Source: Reclinomonas americana ATCC 50394 (Eukaryota > Jakobida > Jakobea > Jakobida). Taken from it: DNA of 64,000 nucleotides. The notes under the pieces were generated by a model. That model did not search any database. It had not been told where the DNA came from and saw only the letters and a program-made list of their open reading frames with translations. Every line of letters starts with the position of its first letter. The stretch's first letter is position 1. The stretch covers positions 496,001-560,000 of the forward strand of contig PS015009.1 in NCBI GenBank assembly GCA_048213135.1, in the 5' to 3' direction. The translations under genes were made by a program, and so were the position numbers. Of the stretch, positions 7,507-17,348 are shown one piece after another.

Positions 7507-9579
7507 TTATAACTGGGCCTTGAATTTGCCGTTGGTTACGGTAAAGCTGACAGCAGACAAATTGATCACTGTTCCGCTGAACGTTCCCTGTATAATGCCA
7601 TTAACGGTGTCATAAGTTGTTACAGTTGCGCTCAGGTTGGTCAGCCCCGAGCCGGCCAGTGAGAAGAACTGCGTTGTGTTATAGGAAAAGTTCACATACT
7701 TGCCGCTGCTGGAAGTACCGGAATAACCTCCGGTTGTTATATTTCCTGCCGAATTGAACAGATCGATATTGAGGTTGCCACCGGATGTTGAGAATATATT
7801 CAGTTGTTGTGATCCGCCGAGGTCAAAAAGGATAGCGCTGCAATCACCTTCATATTTAGTGGCCCCAACAGTAAACTCCCATTTCAGATCGGTTGGCGGC
7901 GGTGTGGTACCCACTGTTACATCAAAATTGCAGGAGCCCAGTGTAAAGCTGTTGGTACCCGCTGTGGTTGGATTGCCCGTACCATTCAGTATAACGGTTT
8001 GTACACCGGTGGTACCGAATACACCACTCTTGCTGAACGTCATGCCGCCCTGCGTGGTGGTGAGTGTATAGGTACCGGTAGAAGTTACGTTCACACCAAC
8101 ACTGACTGTATTACCCGCAGTTAAAGCCGTACCCACGGTATAAGTTCCGTTTACGGTAATCGCCCCGCAGTTGATGGTATAAGCCGCTGCAGGCGGGGCG
8201 GTAACCGGTACAGAGAAAGTACAGGTGCTGCCTGCGCCATTATTGGCTGTATAATTATTGGTACCCACGGAGGCAGGTGTGCCAGTGCCTGTCAGTACAA
8301 CAGTCTGCACGCCTGTGCCGGCGAAAATGCCCGTCTTTGAAAATGAAATACCATTTACAGAGTTGGTGGTAATGGTATAAGCACCGGCCGTAGTTACGTT
8401 CACCTGCAGGCTTACTGTATTGGAAGCGCCGAGCGGGTTGCCGGTATAATAAGATCCTGCCAGCACAGCACCGGAACATGTTCCCGGAGCTCCCTGCAAT
8501 ACATAGGATGCAGGCGGCGGCGGTGGATTATAGTTCACGCTGAAAGTACAGGAAGTGCTTCCCGTACCGCTGCTGATCACATGATTGAATGCGCCCGCCG
8601 CGGCTGGTGTGCCATTGCCGGTAAGCGTAATCGTTTGTGGTCCCAGCGTGGTAAAGTTGCCGGAACCGGCGTATGTAACACCATTAACCGGCGCGGTGGT
8701 AAGGCTGTAAGAGCCCAGCGCAGTAACAGTAGCGCTTACCGTAACCGTGTTGGCAGCAGTAAGCGGTACGCCCTGGATATAAGTCCCCGCAAGCACAGCG
8801 CCGGTACAGTTACCCGGGCTGCCGCCCAATGTATAGGCGGAAGTACCCGGACCAGGCGCATTGGTATGAACAGTAAAACTGCAATTACCTGTTGGAACGG
8901 TTGCGGTATAATTGAAATCGCCTTCGGCCATGGGTGTACCCGACGCGGTGAGGGTAACGCCCTGCGTACCGGTGGTGGTAAATACACCACTGCCGGAGAA
9001 AGTAATACCGTTCAGTGAATTGGTGGTTACCGTATAGGTGCCGAGCGTGGTCACGTTCACCACAAAATTGACGAAGTTGGTATTATCAGTCGTAGTGCCC
9101 GCCTGGTAAGTACCGCCAAGCGTGAAACCCGTACAGTTACTGCCTGCGCCGCCGAGTGTATAGATGGCCGCACCGGTGGTTGTACCAAAAACAGTGATAT
9201 CGAAAGTACAGATGCTGGTACCGAATTGTATGGTGAAGGTTGACGTTCCTGCCGCGGTGGGTTTACCGCTGGCATACAAACGTATCGTATTAAGACCGGC
9301 TCCTACGGTGCCGGATTTACTGAATGAAAAACCATTGATGGTATCCGATTTGATATCGAAAGCGCCGATATTGTCGGCGGTCAGCTGTACATCCACATAA
9401 TGATCGGAAGTGAGCACACTGTCTACCCGGTAAATGCCATTCACGGCGATGGGAGCACAATTGCCGGCGCCATCTTTCTGAAACCTGCCGGTAACCACAT
9501 CGGAAGTCAGTTCTTTATTACATGCGCCCAGCAGCAGGGCCAGCAGCATCATTCCCAGGAACCAGTGTAATCTTTTCAT
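7507..9579 (-). CDS. Surface lipoprotein with five Ig-like Cys-paired repeats
   Basis: This 690-aa protein has a lipobox signal peptide (MKRLHWFLGMMLLALLLGAC). It then carries five tandem repeats of about 105 aa. Each begins with a Cys after a GxxGNC-like turn and a 'GTY..G..L' strand, continues with 'TVxVxVTxxGxYTxTTxxxNGxxFxxxGxF' and 'GxQTVxLTGxGTPxxAG', and ends with a C-T-F-x-V strand, suggesting one disulfide per repeat. A unique C-terminal domain of about 140 aa follows. The next gene on the same strand (9614-11266) is a paralogue with three repeats. The repeats look like beta-sandwich adhesin modules; ligand and partner are unknown. Confidence 0.75.
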   Translation of the reverse strand: MKRLHWFLGMMLLALLLGACNKELTSDVVTGRFQKDGAGNCAPIAVNGIYRVDSVLTSDHYVDVQLTADNIGAFDIKSDTINGFSFSKSGTVGAGLNTIRLYASGKPTAAGTSTFTIQFGTSICTFDITVFGTTTGAAIYTLGGAGSNCTGFTLGGTYQAGTTTDNTNFVNFVVNVTTLGTYTVTTNSLNGITFSGSGVFTTTGTQGVTLTASGTPMAEGDFNYTATVPTGNCSFTVHTNAPGPGTSAYTLGGSPGNCTGAVLAGTYIQGVPLTAANTVTVSATVTALGSYSLTTAPVNGVTYAGSGNFTTLGPQTITLTGNGTPAAAGAFNHVISSGTGSTSCTFSVNYNPPPPPASYVLQGAPGTCSGAVLAGSYYTGNPLGASNTVSLQVNVTTAGAYTITTNSVNGISFSKTGIFAGTGVQTVVLTGTGTPASVGTNNYTANNGAGSTCTFSVPVTAPPAAAYTINCGAITVNGTYTVGTALTAGNTVSVGVNVTSTGTYTLTTTQGGMTFSKSGVFGTTGVQTVILNGTGNPTTAGTNSFTLGSCNFDVTVGTTPPPTDLKWEFTVGATKYEGDCSAILFDLGGSQQLNIFSTSGGNLNIDLFNSAGNITTGGYSGTSSSGKYVNFSYNTTQFFSLAGSGLTNLSATVTTYDTVNGIIQGTFSGTVINLSAVSFTVTNGKFKAQL

Positions 9580-9613
9580 TGTTGTGTTCTGTATTGATTG
9601 GTGATGTATATCG

Positions 9614-11266
9614 TCAGAATATCGCTATCCTGGTGGTTTCAAATTCCTGTGTCGTGCTCAGCTGGAGATTATCCAATTTATCATAAATAAGACCAAAACC
9701 TTTGGCATACCATCTTTCTTCTTCAGCCACAGCAATATCGCCCAGGCCTATATTAGCGAGGTAGGTATATTTCACTTTAATGACCCTGGTGTAGGTATTC
9801 CCGGCCACGGTAGCGCTTACACCTTTGGCGATGATCTCCGCGGTAATTTTCGCGGTAAGCGGTATACCGCCCGAGCTGTTGCTGCCCAGGTTATCGGTCC
9901 AGGTAGCGCCCACATTCAGTGACGAGTCCAGCAGTTTGATTTCTTTATTGATGGGATTGTCGAGTAAGCCGAAGTCGCCATCGAGGAACTGGTAATACGA
10001 GTTGACCGCTTTACGCTGGTACAGCGAATCGGTGGGTGTGCCGGTATCGAGTGTTTCGAAGATACGGTATACCTGGCCTGAAAAGGTTTTGGTATCGGTG
10101 CTGGCTTTTATATAAGTGGTGTCGCCTGGTGCTCCGCCAACGAGCCTTGCCGACCAGTTGCTGAATGGTGTTTGCGGTAAATAATCGAGGTTGGTCACCG
10201 GTGGCGGTGTGGTGCCGGAACTGGTAATGGAAAAAGTACAGTTGCTGCCCGGCGCTGCGGCGGTATAGTTGAAAGTGCCAGCAGCTGTTGGTGTACCGCT
10301 GGCATCAAGTACGATGGTTTGTACACCTGTGGACGTAAAGGTCCCGTTCTTGCTGAACGAAATGCCATTCACCATGGCGGCGGTAATACTGTAGGTGCCG
10401 ATGGTGGTTACATTTGCTTTGAGGCTTACGGTATTGGTAGCATTGGTAGCTGTGCCGGCAGTATAGGTTCCGTTGGAAACAGCGCCTGAACAGTTGCCGG
10501 GGCTGCCTTCAAGCGAGTATACAGCCGATCCGGAGCCTGCGGGTAATACAGTAATATCATAGCTGCAGGTGGTGCCTGCATTGGAAGGCGTGAAAGCGAA
10601 TGTTCCGCCTGCAACCGGTGTTCCCGAAGCCTGCAGGGTAATGCCTTGTGTACCGGTAGTGGTAAAACCGCCCGAACCGCTGAACGTAATGCCGTTCACC
10701 GTGGTGGTGGTTAAACTATAGGTGCCGATGGTGGTCACGTTCACGGAAAAGTTCACCCAGTTGGTGGCGTCGGTGGGTATACCGGCAGTATACGTACCGT
10801 TAACGGTGAAACCCACGCAGTTGCCGGGTGAGCCGTCGAGGGTAAAGATGGCGGCGCCGGTACTGGGACCAAAAACGGTAACATCAAAAGTACAGGTGCT
10901 GGTGCCGAAGGTAACGGTGAAAGTATGGGTGCCTGCGGCGAGTGGTTTACCGCTGCCCAAAAGCCGTATGGTATTGAGACCGGTACCCATGGTGCCCGTC
11001 TTGCTGAAGGAATAACCGTTGATGGTGTCGGATTTAATCTCGAAAGTACCGCCGTTAACGGCATTCACCTGCACATCTACAAAATTGTCAGCTTTAAGGG
11101 TGCTGTCTACCCGGTAGATGCCGTTGATCGTAACGGGAGCACAGTTACCTGCTCCGTCTTTCTTAAATGCCCCGGTAGCTATGCCATCACCTTCCAGTTC
11201 CTTCTGGCAGGCGGAAAAACCCGCCACTGCCACGGCCAGCCCCAACAACCATTTAAGCAGTCTCAT
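9614..11266 (-). CDS. Surface lipoprotein with three Ig-like Cys-paired repeats (paralogue of neighbour)
   Basis: This 550-aa protein has a lipobox signal (MRLLKWLLGLAVAVAGFSAC) and three repeats of the same kind as the 7507-9579 protein. The first repeats of the two proteins are nearly interchangeable (for example FKKDGAGNCAP / FQKDGAGNCAP). After the third repeat the protein diverges into a C-terminal domain of about 190 aa with 'YLPQTPFSNWSARLVGGAPG' and ending in alternating strands. The pair lies head to tail 34 bp apart, which suggests gene duplication with change of repeat number. Cell-surface location is inferred from the lipoprotein signal. Confidence 0.75.
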   Translation of the reverse strand: MRLLKWLLGLAVAVAGFSACQKELEGDGIATGAFKKDGAGNCAPVTINGIYRVDSTLKADNFVDVQVNAVNGGTFEIKSDTINGYSFSKTGTMGTGLNTIRLLGSGKPLAAGTHTFTVTFGTSTCTFDVTVFGPSTGAAIFTLDGSPGNCVGFTVNGTYTAGIPTDATNWVNFSVNVTTIGTYSLTTTTVNGITFSGSGGFTTTGTQGITLQASGTPVAGGTFAFTPSNAGTTCSYDITVLPAGSGSAVYSLEGSPGNCSGAVSNGTYTAGTATNATNTVSLKANVTTIGTYSITAAMVNGISFSKNGTFTSTGVQTIVLDASGTPTAAGTFNYTAAAPGSNCTFSITSSGTTPPPVTNLDYLPQTPFSNWSARLVGGAPGDTTYIKASTDTKTFSGQVYRIFETLDTGTPTDSLYQRKAVNSYYQFLDGDFGLLDNPINKEIKLLDSSLNVGATWTDNLGSNSSGGIPLTAKITAEIIAKGVSATVAGNTYTRVIKVKYTYLANIGLGDIAVAEEERWYAKGFGLIYDKLDNLQLSTTQEFETTRIAIF

Positions 11267-11298
11267 GTAATTGTTATTATGGAATAAAGATAAGTGTT

Positions 11299-12006
11299 TT
11301 ACGAGACCTGCGATTCATCGTTCACCAATGCCCCGGTTTCTACTGTATGACTTTGCTGGTCCTTATTTCGCTGCCTGAAAAACCTTTTCTGGAAAACCAG
11401 TATGGTGAGTACGCCGGTGGTAATGGAGGCGTCGGCAATATTAAATATCGGCCGGAAAAATTCAAAGTCCTGCCCGCCCCAGAAAGGCACCCAGGAAGGG
11501 AAAGTACCCCTGAAAACGGGGAAATACAGCATATCCACTACGTTGCCATGCAGGAAGGATGAATACCCCCTTGACGAAAATTTGGCCAGGTAAGGCTGCA
11601 TATCATTAGCTATTACATTATACATATTAGTGGCGGGGTCCATCCCCTTGTCAAAGATCATACCGTAAAAACAGCTGTCTATGAGGTTGCCCAGCGCTCC
11701 GGCATATACCAGCCCGGCACAGATAATAAAGCCTTTGTGGTATTTTTCTTTGATGATCTTACCGAGGTACCAGGTACCAAAGATCACCGCCAGCAGCCTG
11801 AAGATGGTCAGCGCCATTTTGCCCAGGTTACCCCCGAATTTCCAGCCATAGGCCATACCCGGATTTTCCACGAAATACAACTGGAAACGACTGCCGATCA
11901 CGTTATGATGTTCATTAAGTCCGTAATGGGTCTTGATCCAGATTTTAAGCACCTGGTCGGCGGCTACAATAAGAAAAATAATAAAGGCTATATGTCTTGC
12001 TTTCAT
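11299..12006 (-). CDS. lspA: Lipoprotein signal peptidase II
   Basis: This is a 235-aa aspartyl membrane peptidase that removes signal peptides from prolipoproteins at the inner membrane. Characteristic segments are the first helix with AADQVLKIWIK, VENPGMAYG, GALGNLIDS (first catalytic Asp) and FNIADASITTGV (second catalytic Asp). It is longer than the E. coli enzyme (164 aa) because of an insertion between helices and a polar tail, as is common in Bacteroidota. It lies 92 bp downstream of murF-alr on the same strand and just upstream of two lipoprotein genes that would be its substrates. Confidence 0.93.
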   Translation of the reverse strand: MKARHIAFIIFLIVAADQVLKIWIKTHYGLNEHHNVIGSRFQLYFVENPGMAYGWKFGGNLGKMALTIFRLLAVIFGTWYLGKIIKEKYHKGFIICAGLVYAGALGNLIDSCFYGMIFDKGMDPATNMYNVIANDMQPYLAKFSSRGYSSFLHGNVVDMLYFPVFRGTFPSWVPFWGGQDFEFFRPIFNIADASITTGVLTILVFQKRFFRQRNKDQQSHTVETGALVNDESQVS

Positions 12007-12069
12007 AATCGGTGTAAAGATATGGGTTTAGGAGATGTGAGATGCAGGAGACAGGATGCCGGATAACAC

Positions 12070-12094
12070 ATTCGTAATTGATAATTCGTAATTA
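12070..12094. repeat. AT-rich dispersed intergenic repeat (ATTCGTAATTGATAATTCGTAATT type)
   Basis: A short element built from the words ATTCGTAATT and GATAATTCGTAATT lies between lspA and murF-alr, 4 bp beyond the murF-alr stop. A close relative is at 56663-56697, and a degenerate piece is near 56543. No coding role is visible. Confidence 0.6.
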
Positions 12095-12098
12095 TTTA

Positions 12099-14615
12099 TC
12101 ATTCTTCATAATACACCCGTTTCACCCTTTGCGATATACCGGTGAGTATCTCATAAGCGATCGTCTGCGCCCCCCGGGCCATGTCGCTCACGGACAGCTG
12201 TTCACCAAAAACGATCACCTCATCACCTTCCCGGGCATCGGCGCCGGTTATATCCAGCATCGTCATGTCCATACACACATTGCCGATCACGGGAACCAGG
12301 CTGCCGTTCACCCACATCTTCCCTGTCCCGTTGCTCAGCAGCCTCGGGTAACCGTCGGCATAACCGATACGTACTGTGGCAATAATGGAATCTTTTGTGG
12401 CTACGCCTTTGCGGCTGTACCCTACACTGTCTCCTGCCTTCACCCTTTTTACCTGCGAAATGGTGGTCTTTAATGTTGTTACGTTGCGCAACTGCTGCTG
12501 CATGGCGGCATTGCCATCAACGCCGTACAGGCCAATGCCCAGGCGCACCATGTCAAACTGCAATTGTTTATGCCGGTGAATGGCGGAGGTATTGGCAATA
12601 TGGCGGATGAAGGGATAACCTATCGCTTCTTTCAACTGATCCGAAGAAGCGATGAATGACGCGGCCTGCGCCTGTGTAAAGCCATCATGCTCGGCGGCAT
12701 CGCTGGCAGCCAGGTGCGAAAACACGGATTGTATTTTGAAAGCCTGTGTTTGCCGCAAACGGTTACAGAGTTCTCCTATATCGGATGGTTCAAAACCCAG
12801 GCGGCGCATACCGGTGTCCAGTTTTATGTGTACCGGATAGTTGCGTATGCCCAGCGCATTCAGGTATTGTTCAAACGCGTTCCAGATGGAAAAAGCGTAC
12901 AGTTCGGGCTCCAGGTTGTGCTGCACCATGACGTCGAAGCTGCTTTCCTCGGCGTTCATTACCATGATGGGCAGACTGATGCCTGCTTTGCGCAGCTCCA
13001 CGCCTTCATCGGCATAGGCCACAGCGAGGTAATCTACTTTATGGAACTGCAGCAGGTTGGCGATCTCGAAACTGCCGCTGCCATAACTGAAGGCTTTCAC
13101 CATGGCCATCAGTTTCACCCCGGGATCGAGCTGCTGCTGGTATTGCCTGAGGTTATGGGTTATGGCGTTGAGGTTGATCTCGAGTACGGTTTGGTGCACT
13201 TGCTGTTCGAGCAGGTGAACGATCTGTTCAAAGCCAAATACCCGTGCGCCTTTCAGCAGGATGGTCTCCTGGTTGAAATGCAGGGAATGGAACTGCTGCC
13301 TGAATTCAGCTGTCGATAAAAAGAAAGCGGTCTGCGGTATGTTGTCAAATAATGATTGCCAGCGGCTGATGGCGGGACCAATACCAATAAAGCGGTTGAT
13401 CTTTTTTTGCCCGATGATACCGGCCACGGCTTTATACAACGCTTCTTCATCTTTACCTGATTGCAATATATCACTGAGGATAACAGTACGTTTGGGATAC
13501 TGTTGCTGCTGCTGCAAAAAGTCGAGCGCTATGGTAAGTGAATTGATATCGGCACTGTAACTGTCGTTGATCACCGATGTATGGTTGATGCCCTGTTTCA
13601 GCTCCAGCCGCATTTCCACGGGCTTCAGCCTGGCCATCCTCTCCCTGATCAGGTCGGTGGCTGTACCCATGTAGCAGAGTACGGCACAGCAGGTAATGGC
13701 GTTGGCAATGGAAGCTTCATCAGTAAAGGGTATGGTAAAACTGAACTGTTCACCGGGCGGAAAAACAGAACCTGCCGGCGCATTGTATATCATTTCAAGC
13801 GTGGTCTTCCCCGCCTTTCTTTCCATACGAATCATTTTCAGCCGGCAATCGCTGTTGATGGCTGTACCCCAGGGAAAGAGTGCTGTAGTTCCTTCAGGAA
13901 ATATTTGTTGCAACTCCCGGTTGAGCAGGGGATTTTCCGCTCCGTAAATAAGCACTTCGGCGCTGGTGAACAGTTTCGCTTTTTCACTGATCTTTTGCTC
14001 CATGCTGCTGAAGCCTTCATCATGCGCTTCGCCGATATTGGTGAATACGCCAATGGTAGGTTGTATCACCTGCTGCAGGTGTTCCATTTCACCGGGCTGT
14101 GAAATACCGGCTTCAAAAATGGCAAGGGTATGCGTTTCATTCATCTCCCACACACTCAGGGGTACACCCGTTTGCGAATTATAACTCCTGGGACTGCGTA
14201 CAATTACATAGTCATCCTGCAACAGTTGACAAAGCCATTCTTTCACGATGGTTTTGCCATTACTTCCGGTGATGCCGATAACGGGAATGGAGAAACGCTT
14301 ACGGTGATGAGCGGCTACCGCCTGTAACGCCAACAGTACATTTTCAACCAATAAAAAATTGGCGCCGGGAAACGATGCGGCCTGTTGTGATGAGAAGTGG
14401 CTGTCCACAATAAAAACACGTACGCCTTTCTGGTACAGCTCCTCAATAAAAGCGCCCCCGCTCCTGCGTGGTCCGCCGAGAGCAAAAAAGGCGGTACTGC
14501 CGGGGAACAATAATTTGCGGCTGTCAGTCAGCAGGTGTACCACTTCCACCGGTTCGCCTTCCTGCAGCGCCCGGGCATTGATGACCGTTCTTATTTCGTG
14601 CGTGTTGTAAGCCAC
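12099..14615 (-). CDS. murF-alr: Bifunctional MurF-alanine racemase fusion
   Basis: This 838-aa protein joins two cell-wall enzymes. The N-terminal ~450 aa is a Mur ligase (UDP-MurNAc-tripeptide:D-Ala-D-Ala ligase) with the P-loop GITGSNGKT at about residue 115 and the Mur ligase central and C-terminal domains. The C-terminal ~375 aa is a fold-III PLP alanine racemase, with MVKAFSYGSG containing the PLP lysine, KLDTGMRRLGF, and VGYSRKG carrying the second catalytic tyrosine. Such fusions are known in Bacteroidota and couple D-Ala production with its use. The third residue of the PLP motif is unusual (KAFSYG rather than KANAYG) but the lysine is kept. Confidence 0.93.
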   Translation of the reverse strand: MAYNTHEIRTVINARALQEGEPVEVVHLLTDSRKLLFPGSTAFFALGGPRRSGGAFIEELYQKGVRVFIVDSHFSSQQAASFPGANFLLVENVLLALQAVAAHHRKRFSIPVIGITGSNGKTIVKEWLCQLLQDDYVIVRSPRSYNSQTGVPLSVWEMNETHTLAIFEAGISQPGEMEHLQQVIQPTIGVFTNIGEAHDEGFSSMEQKISEKAKLFTSAEVLIYGAENPLLNRELQQIFPEGTTALFPWGTAINSDCRLKMIRMERKAGKTTLEMIYNAPAGSVFPPGEQFSFTIPFTDEASIANAITCCAVLCYMGTATDLIRERMARLKPVEMRLELKQGINHTSVINDSYSADINSLTIALDFLQQQQQYPKRTVILSDILQSGKDEEALYKAVAGIIGQKKINRFIGIGPAISRWQSLFDNIPQTAFFLSTAEFRQQFHSLHFNQETILLKGARVFGFEQIVHLLEQQVHQTVLEINLNAITHNLRQYQQQLDPGVKLMAMVKAFSYGSGSFEIANLLQFHKVDYLAVAYADEGVELRKAGISLPIMVMNAEESSFDVMVQHNLEPELYAFSIWNAFEQYLNALGIRNYPVHIKLDTGMRRLGFEPSDIGELCNRLRQTQAFKIQSVFSHLAASDAAEHDGFTQAQAASFIASSDQLKEAIGYPFIRHIANTSAIHRHKQLQFDMVRLGIGLYGVDGNAAMQQQLRNVTTLKTTISQVKRVKAGDSVGYSRKGVATKDSIIATVRIGYADGYPRLLSNGTGKMWVNGSLVPVIGNVCMDMTMLDITGADAREGDEVIVFGEQLSVSDMARGAQTIAYEILTGISQRVKRVYYEE

Positions 14616-14649
14616 TTGATGTACTTATAAATAGGGAACGACCGGAAAC

Positions 14650-15639
14650 TTATTCGGGCTCATCGCCATGCGGTATTCCCTTTCGTTTATGATAGATAGA
14701 ATAAATGATCGATCCTGAAATACATACCACGATCATCAACAACGATACCCATACAGGCACATGCAGCCAGCTGCCTTCCACACCGGCATAATGCAGCAGG
14801 GGCAGCAGCATTTTCACCCCGATGAACAGCAGTACGATCGCGATGCCCTGCTGGAGGTAATCGAATTTATTGGCGGCGCCTTCCAGTAAAAAGAAGAGGC
14901 TGCGCAGGCCGAGTACGGCAAAAATATTGGAAGAGTAGATCAGCAGTTTTTTACTGGGATCGGGGATGATGGAGAATACCGCGGGAATAGAGTCTACGGC
15001 AAAAACAATATCGATCAGCCCAAGCATTACCACCACCATGGCCAGGCGGGTGAAAAAAACCTTGTTGTCTTTTTTAATGATGAAACGGCCGTTGGGTTCG
15101 TCATCGGTAGTACGCAGCAATTTGCGCATCAGTTTATAAGCCCAGTTCTTACCGGGGTCAAACTCTTCCTCATCGCCGGCACTGAACATTTTAATACCGG
15201 TGATCACCAGGAAGATGCCAAATACATACATGATCCAGTCGAAGCGGGCCACCAGCTGGCTGCCCAGCGCGATGAACAATATGCGGAAGATAATGGCCAT
15301 GAGTATACCCATGAGCAGTACCCTCGACTGATTGCTTTTCTTTACTTTAAAGAAATCAAAGATGATAATGAAAACAAAAATATTGTCGATCGACAAAGAC
15401 CACTCCAGCAGGTAGGCGGAAATAAAGGAAATGGCGTCGGACTTACCCTGGCCATTCTCATTCTGCAGCCAGACAAATCCGCAGAAAGCGAATGAAAGTC
15501 CCACCCAGAACAATGTCTGCAGTAACGCGGTCTTTAAACTGATCACCGCGTTCTTCTTGCTCAGCAGTCCCAGGTCGAAAGCCAGTGCGGCCACGATCAC
15601 AGCGCTGAAAACGATATAAAAAACCTGGGTCTTATCCAT
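14650..15639 (-). CDS. TerC-family integral membrane protein
   Basis: This is a 329-aa multi-pass protein of the TerC family (metal efflux/exoenzymatic loading, historically 'tellurium resistance'). The family marks are LEWSLSIDNIFVFIIIF and DIVFAVDSIPAVFSI, each with the conserved acidic residues in a membrane helix. An upstream in-frame ATG exists at 15735, but that would lie inside gldG. ATG at 15639 starts MDKTQVFYIVF, just 2 bp after the gldG stop, and matches the family N-terminus. The gene follows gldF-gldG on the same strand and may be cotranscribed with them. Confidence 0.9.
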   Translation of the reverse strand: MDKTQVFYIVFSAVIVAALAFDLGLLSKKNAVISLKTALLQTLFWVGLSFAFCGFVWLQNENGQGKSDAISFISAYLLEWSLSIDNIFVFIIIFDFFKVKKSNQSRVLLMGILMAIIFRILFIALGSQLVARFDWIMYVFGIFLVITGIKMFSAGDEEEFDPGKNWAYKLMRKLLRTTDDEPNGRFIIKKDNKVFFTRLAMVVVMLGLIDIVFAVDSIPAVFSIIPDPSKKLLIYSSNIFAVLGLRSLFFLLEGAANKFDYLQQGIAIVLLFIGVKMLLPLLHYAGVEGSWLHVPVWVSLLMIVVCISGSIIYSIYHKRKGIPHGDEPE

Positions 15640-15641
15640 AC

Positions 15642-17348
15642 TTAACGTGTATATTTTCTTTTGCGCAGCAACTGGTAGATCACCGCGAACAGGAATACTA
15701 ATAATATTGGCACGGCAATATTGATGAACTGCCACATACCGCGTTGCGCTTCCATTTTTTTAGGATCGAGCAAACGCAGTTTATAATCTTTCGCTTTTAC
15801 TTCCGCCAGCCCGGAAGGGTTGACCAGGTAATCGAGACAATTCTGTAAAAAATCGCGGTTGGCAAACTGGTACTCATGCTGCGATCCTACAGTAAAAGGG
15901 TTCATACCCATCGACAGGGGCTGGCCCTGCGACATGCTGTTGAGCACCATATCGCCGTCGGCTACTACAATGATCTTGTTGTCGTAAATATTATTGGACT
16001 GGTAAGTGGCGCCGTAGGCAGACAGGCTGTCGGCCATCTCTTTCGACAACCGGTTCCGGAACAGCGATGTAAACTTTCCTTCCAGCAGAACCGCTACAGG
16101 GATATTCGCCGTTTTGAATTTTTCATCTTCCGGCGCATTCACATTTTCCTTACCGCTGATGAGTGCCGGTGTTCCTATTTTTCTTGCATTGACGGAAGAA
16201 CTGAGCAGCACCGTTTTTTTGATGCCTTCCGCTTCCACTGTGTCGATCGAGTTCACGAATTTACCTGAAACAAAACCAAGGTTTTTATTGATGGGATGAT
16301 TGGAGCGGGAACTGAACACCGGGAAATAATTCCAGGAAAGGAATTCATATTGGCCGTTGCCGTTCACATCAAAAGGAAGGCGGTCGCTCTGCAGGTCCAT
16401 CACCAGGTCGTTGTTAACACGTATGCCATACCTGAACAACAGGTCGTTCAGCTCAAGCCCGCGGTCATAAGCGATCACTTCATTTTTAATGCGCAGGCTG
16501 TCCATTTCCGCTTCCAGTTTATCCACGAACATCAGCAGTTTGCCGCCCCGCATCACAAACTGGTCGATCTTCAGCTTTTCCTGATCGGTGAAAGCCTGTG
16601 TGGGTTTCACGATCAGCATTACTTTGAAGGTATCGGGTACCAGCGGTTGTGTGGCCAGGTTAAAGGTGAAGAGATTATAATCGGGGCGTAATACATTTTC
16701 TACCAAATCATAATTAACATAACTGCCTACCTGCGGCTCACCGTTACCGGTAGCGTAGGCCAGCATGGGTTTAACGGGGTTGCTGAGCTTGCTGATGGCA
16801 TTGGCGAATTCAAATTCCATCATAGCCTCAGCACTGTTGATCTCCTGACGGCTGATGTTGGGTATACCGTTGTACAAACGCAGGGGCATCACCTGTCCTT
16901 TATAACGCACCAGCGCGACAGGAAATACCAGTTGTTGTTTTTCGCCCGACTTCAGCTGCGACTTCAGGTTGATGGGATACAGGCCCAGTGCCGACAGTGT
17001 GTCGCCCCATTTTACATTTGTGCCGTCCATATCCTCTTCCGGGCTTACAAAATCGTAGCGCAGTTTATTACCCGCCACCTCGCGGAATTCCTGTAATGTT
17101 TCAGAAGTGCTGTTGGCCAGTTTTTTAAACCCGCTGGGGAATTCGCCTTTGAGGAAGACCTTTATTTCCACCACATCATCCAGCTGGCGGAGTATTTTTT
17201 TGGTAGGTGCCGAAAGCGTAAATCTTTTTTCGTTGGTAAGGTCGATACGGGCATGGAACATGGATGCCAGCCAGTTGATGGCTACCAGTATGACCAGAGT
17301 GATGGGCAACCAGATCGAACTTCTTCCTATTTTTTTCGCCAGGCTCAT
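15642..17348 (-). CDS. gldG: Gliding-motility ABC transporter auxiliary component GldG
   Basis: This 568-aa protein has one N-terminal membrane helix (about residues 12-32), a large extracytoplasmic part typical of the ABC-type uncharacterised transport domain (GldG/IftT-like), and one C-terminal helix followed by a basic tail (LLRKRKYTR). 'IDLTNEKRFTLSAPTKKIL' just after the first helix is a typical GldG segment. The start overlaps the gldF stop by one base (TAATG). GldF and GldG with the ATPase GldA form an ABC transporter needed for gliding in some Bacteroidota; gldA is not nearby. Confidence 0.92.
   Translation of the reverse strand: MSLAKKIGRSSIWLPITLVILVAINWLASMFHARIDLTNEKRFTLSAPTKKILRQLDDVVEIKVFLKGEFPSGFKKLANSTSETLQEFREVAGNKLRYDFVSPEEDMDGTNVKWGDTLSALGLYPINLKSQLKSGEKQQLVFPVALVRYKGQVMPLRLYNGIPNISRQEINSAEAMMEFEFANAISKLSNPVKPMLAYATGNGEPQVGSYVNYDLVENVLRPDYNLFTFNLATQPLVPDTFKVMLIVKPTQAFTDQEKLKIDQFVMRGGKLLMFVDKLEAEMDSLRIKNEVIAYDRGLELNDLLFRYGIRVNNDLVMDLQSDRLPFDVNGNGQYEFLSWNYFPVFSSRSNHPINKNLGFVSGKFVNSIDTVEAEGIKKTVLLSSSVNARKIGTPALISGKENVNAPEDEKFKTANIPVAVLLEGKFTSLFRNRLSKEMADSLSAYGATYQSNNIYDNKIIVVADGDMVLNSMSQGQPLSMGMNPFTVGSQHEYQFANRDFLQNCLDYLVNPSGLAEVKAKDYKLRLLDPKKMEAQRGMWQFINIAVPILLVFLFAVIYQLLRKRKYTR

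Noticed and set aside
7507-11266. Regular repetition that could suggest a CRISPR or tandem-DNA array
   Set aside because: The period of about 315 bp is in frame and encodes protein repeats; there are no short identical repeats with unique spacers anywhere in the window.
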